From DASQQQ01 sp036390995 (GTDB taxonomy: Bacteria; Actinomycetota; UBA4738; HRBIN12), in NCBI GenBank assembly GCA_036390995.1, contig DASWAT010000102.1:1-12975 (forward strand): DNA of 12,975 nucleotides. Reading direction: 5' to 3'. A model generated the notes under the pieces. That model was given only the letters and a program-made list of their open reading frames with translations, was not told where the DNA came from and did no database searches. Position numbers and translations under genes: made by a program. The stretch's first letter is position 1; the number at the start of each line of letters is the position of its first letter. Shown here piece by piece: positions 12,061-12,975 of the stretch.

Positions 12061-12066
12061 AATCTA
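12061..12066 (-). promoter_or_regulatory. Candidate -10 box for a leaderless azlC transcript
   Basis: Positions 12066-12061 on the minus strand read TAGATT, ending 6 bases before the azlC GTG. No Shine-Dalgarno and no good -35 are visible. An overlapping plus-strand TACAGT at 12065-12070 could be the -10 for the divergent phzF-like gene. Confidence 0.35.
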
Positions 12067-12134
12067 CAGTGGGTGCCCGGATCCGCCGCCGTCCGCGTGC
12101 GGGTGGGCTCCGACAGCGAACGAGGAGGCGCACG

Positions 12135-12975
12135 ATGCTCGTGCCGTTCCGTCTGGTCGATGTGTTCTGCGAGCGGCCACTGCAGGGCAATCAGCTCTGC
12201 GTGGTGCCGGACCCCGTGCCGATCGACGACGTCGCGATGCAGGCGCTGGCGAAGGAGATCGGCTTCTCGGAGACCACGTTCGTCTCCGAGGCCGGCGGCG
12301 ACCGCTACGCGATGCGCATCTTCACCCCGGACGCGGAGCTGCCGTTCGCCGGGCATCCGACGCTCGGCACGGCGTTCGTCATGGTCTCGGAGGGTCGCGT
12401 GACCACACCGCTGATCCAGGTGGTCGCAGCCGGCGAGATCCCGGTCGAGGTCGACGTGGAACATGGGTTTGCGCGGATGCGACAGCTGCCGCCGACGTTC
12501 GGCGACCACGTCGAGGACGTGTCGTCGGTCGCGGCGGCGATCGGGCTGTCGCCCGGTGAGCTCCACCCGGAGCTCCGGCCCCAGGCGGTGTCCACGGGGC
12601 TCTCCCACCTGGTGATCCCGGTCCGCGATCTCGACACGCTCCGTCGCGCCGAGCGCAACACCGACGCAGCGCGCTCGCTGGTGCGTGACCTCAGTGTGGA
12701 CGGGCTGTACCCGTTCGCCCTAACGAGCGACGGTGCGACGGCGCGGATGTTCGACGTGGACTTCGGCGTGGGCGAGGATCCCGCGACCGGATCGGCCGCC
12801 GGGCCCCTCGGTGCGTACCTGGCTGCGCACGCGGCCGGCGGGATGCCCGGGTCGATCCGGATCCGCCAGGGCGAGCAGGTCGGCCGACCGAGCCTCCTCG
12901 AGGTGGACGTGCTGCCCGAGGGTGACTCGTGGCGGGTCTTCGTCGGCGGCGGCGTCGCTGTCGTCGGCCGCGGCG
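12135..12975 (+). CDS. PhzF-family isomerase-like protein (3' end beyond window)
   Basis: At least 280 residues are present, close to the usual 260-300. The start MLVPFRLVDVFCERPLQGNQ and FSETTFV with the catalytic-type glutamate E46 are followed by the conserved FTPDAELPFAGHPTLGTA, then STGLSHLVIPV and, in the second half-barrel, GEDPATGSAAGPLGAYLA. This is the diaminopimelate-epimerase-like two-domain fold of the PhzF family. PhzF itself isomerises an intermediate in phenazine synthesis, but most family members have other or unknown roles and no phenazine genes are present. The ATG at 12135 follows GAGGAGG (12122-12128) by 6 bases, a strong ribosome site. The gene is still open at the last base; only a short C-terminal end should be missing. 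Confidence 0.9.
   Translation, partial: MLVPFRLVDVFCERPLQGNQLCVVPDPVPIDDVAMQALAKEIGFSETTFVSEAGGDRYAMRIFTPDAELPFAGHPTLGTAFVMVSEGRVTTPLIQVVAAGEIPVEVDVEHGFARMRQLPPTFGDHVEDVSSVAAAIGLSPGELHPELRPQAVSTGLSHLVIPVRDLDTLRRAERNTDAARSLVRDLSVDGLYPFALTSDGATARMFDVDFGVGEDPATGSAAGPLGAYLAAHAAGGMPGSIRIRQGEQVGRPSLLEVDVLPEGDSWRVFVGGGVAVVGRG

Noticed and set aside
12135..12975. Phenazine biosynthesis
   Set aside because: The PhzF-like protein stands alone beside azlCD, and the family is mostly of non-phenazine function. No other phz gene is present.

Overview
The window is very GC-rich chromosomal DNA, roughly 70% by eye. It has dense, short-spaced genes, several GTG starts, ATGA/GTGA stop-start overlaps and TANNNT-type -10 boxes. 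This fits an actinobacterial (Actinomycetota) genome; the absence of any familiar model-organism gene order suggests an uncultured or poorly studied lineage. The lineage call is an inference. I see no rRNA, CRISPR array, insertion sequence, phage gene or plasmid function. The longest gene-free gap is about 200 bp (321-523).

Left and centre (1-10381) look like an accessory catabolic island. In order it holds: a MarR-family regulator (minus strand, cut by the window edge); a luciferase-like flavin/F420-dependent oxidoreductase (plus); a CoxG-like SRPBCC protein (minus); a DapA/NAL-family class I aldolase or dehydratase (plus); hydantoinase/oxoprolinase subunits HyuB and HyuA (minus, hyuA first); and a three-gene unit of a TfoX-N-domain protein, an NAD(P)-type aldehyde dehydrogenase and an imidazolonepropionase-like amidohydrolase (plus). 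The enzyme set could support oxidation of a substrate, hydrolysis of cyclic amide bonds, retro-aldol or hydratase cleavage of a 2-oxo acid, and oxidation of the resulting aldehyde. No substrate can be read from the sequence.

Two sets of candidate operators tie the island together. A 16-bp perfect palindrome (GTCTCGACGTCGAGAC) lies 35 bp upstream of the marR start, and a 14/16 copy lies next to the -10 box of hyuAB. Separately, paired 8-bp palindromes of the form AGRTAYCT, spaced exactly 16 bp start-to-start, occur over the -10 of the luciferase-like gene and in the divergent coxG/aldolase promoter region. These sites suggest shared local regulation and are the most distinctive signal in the window.

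The right part (10382-12975) looks like ordinary chromosomal content: a small zinc-ribbon protein, a hairpin, tRNA-Gly(TCC), a translationally coupled azlCD branched-chain amino-acid exporter pair, and a divergent PhzF-family isomerase-like protein that runs off the window end.
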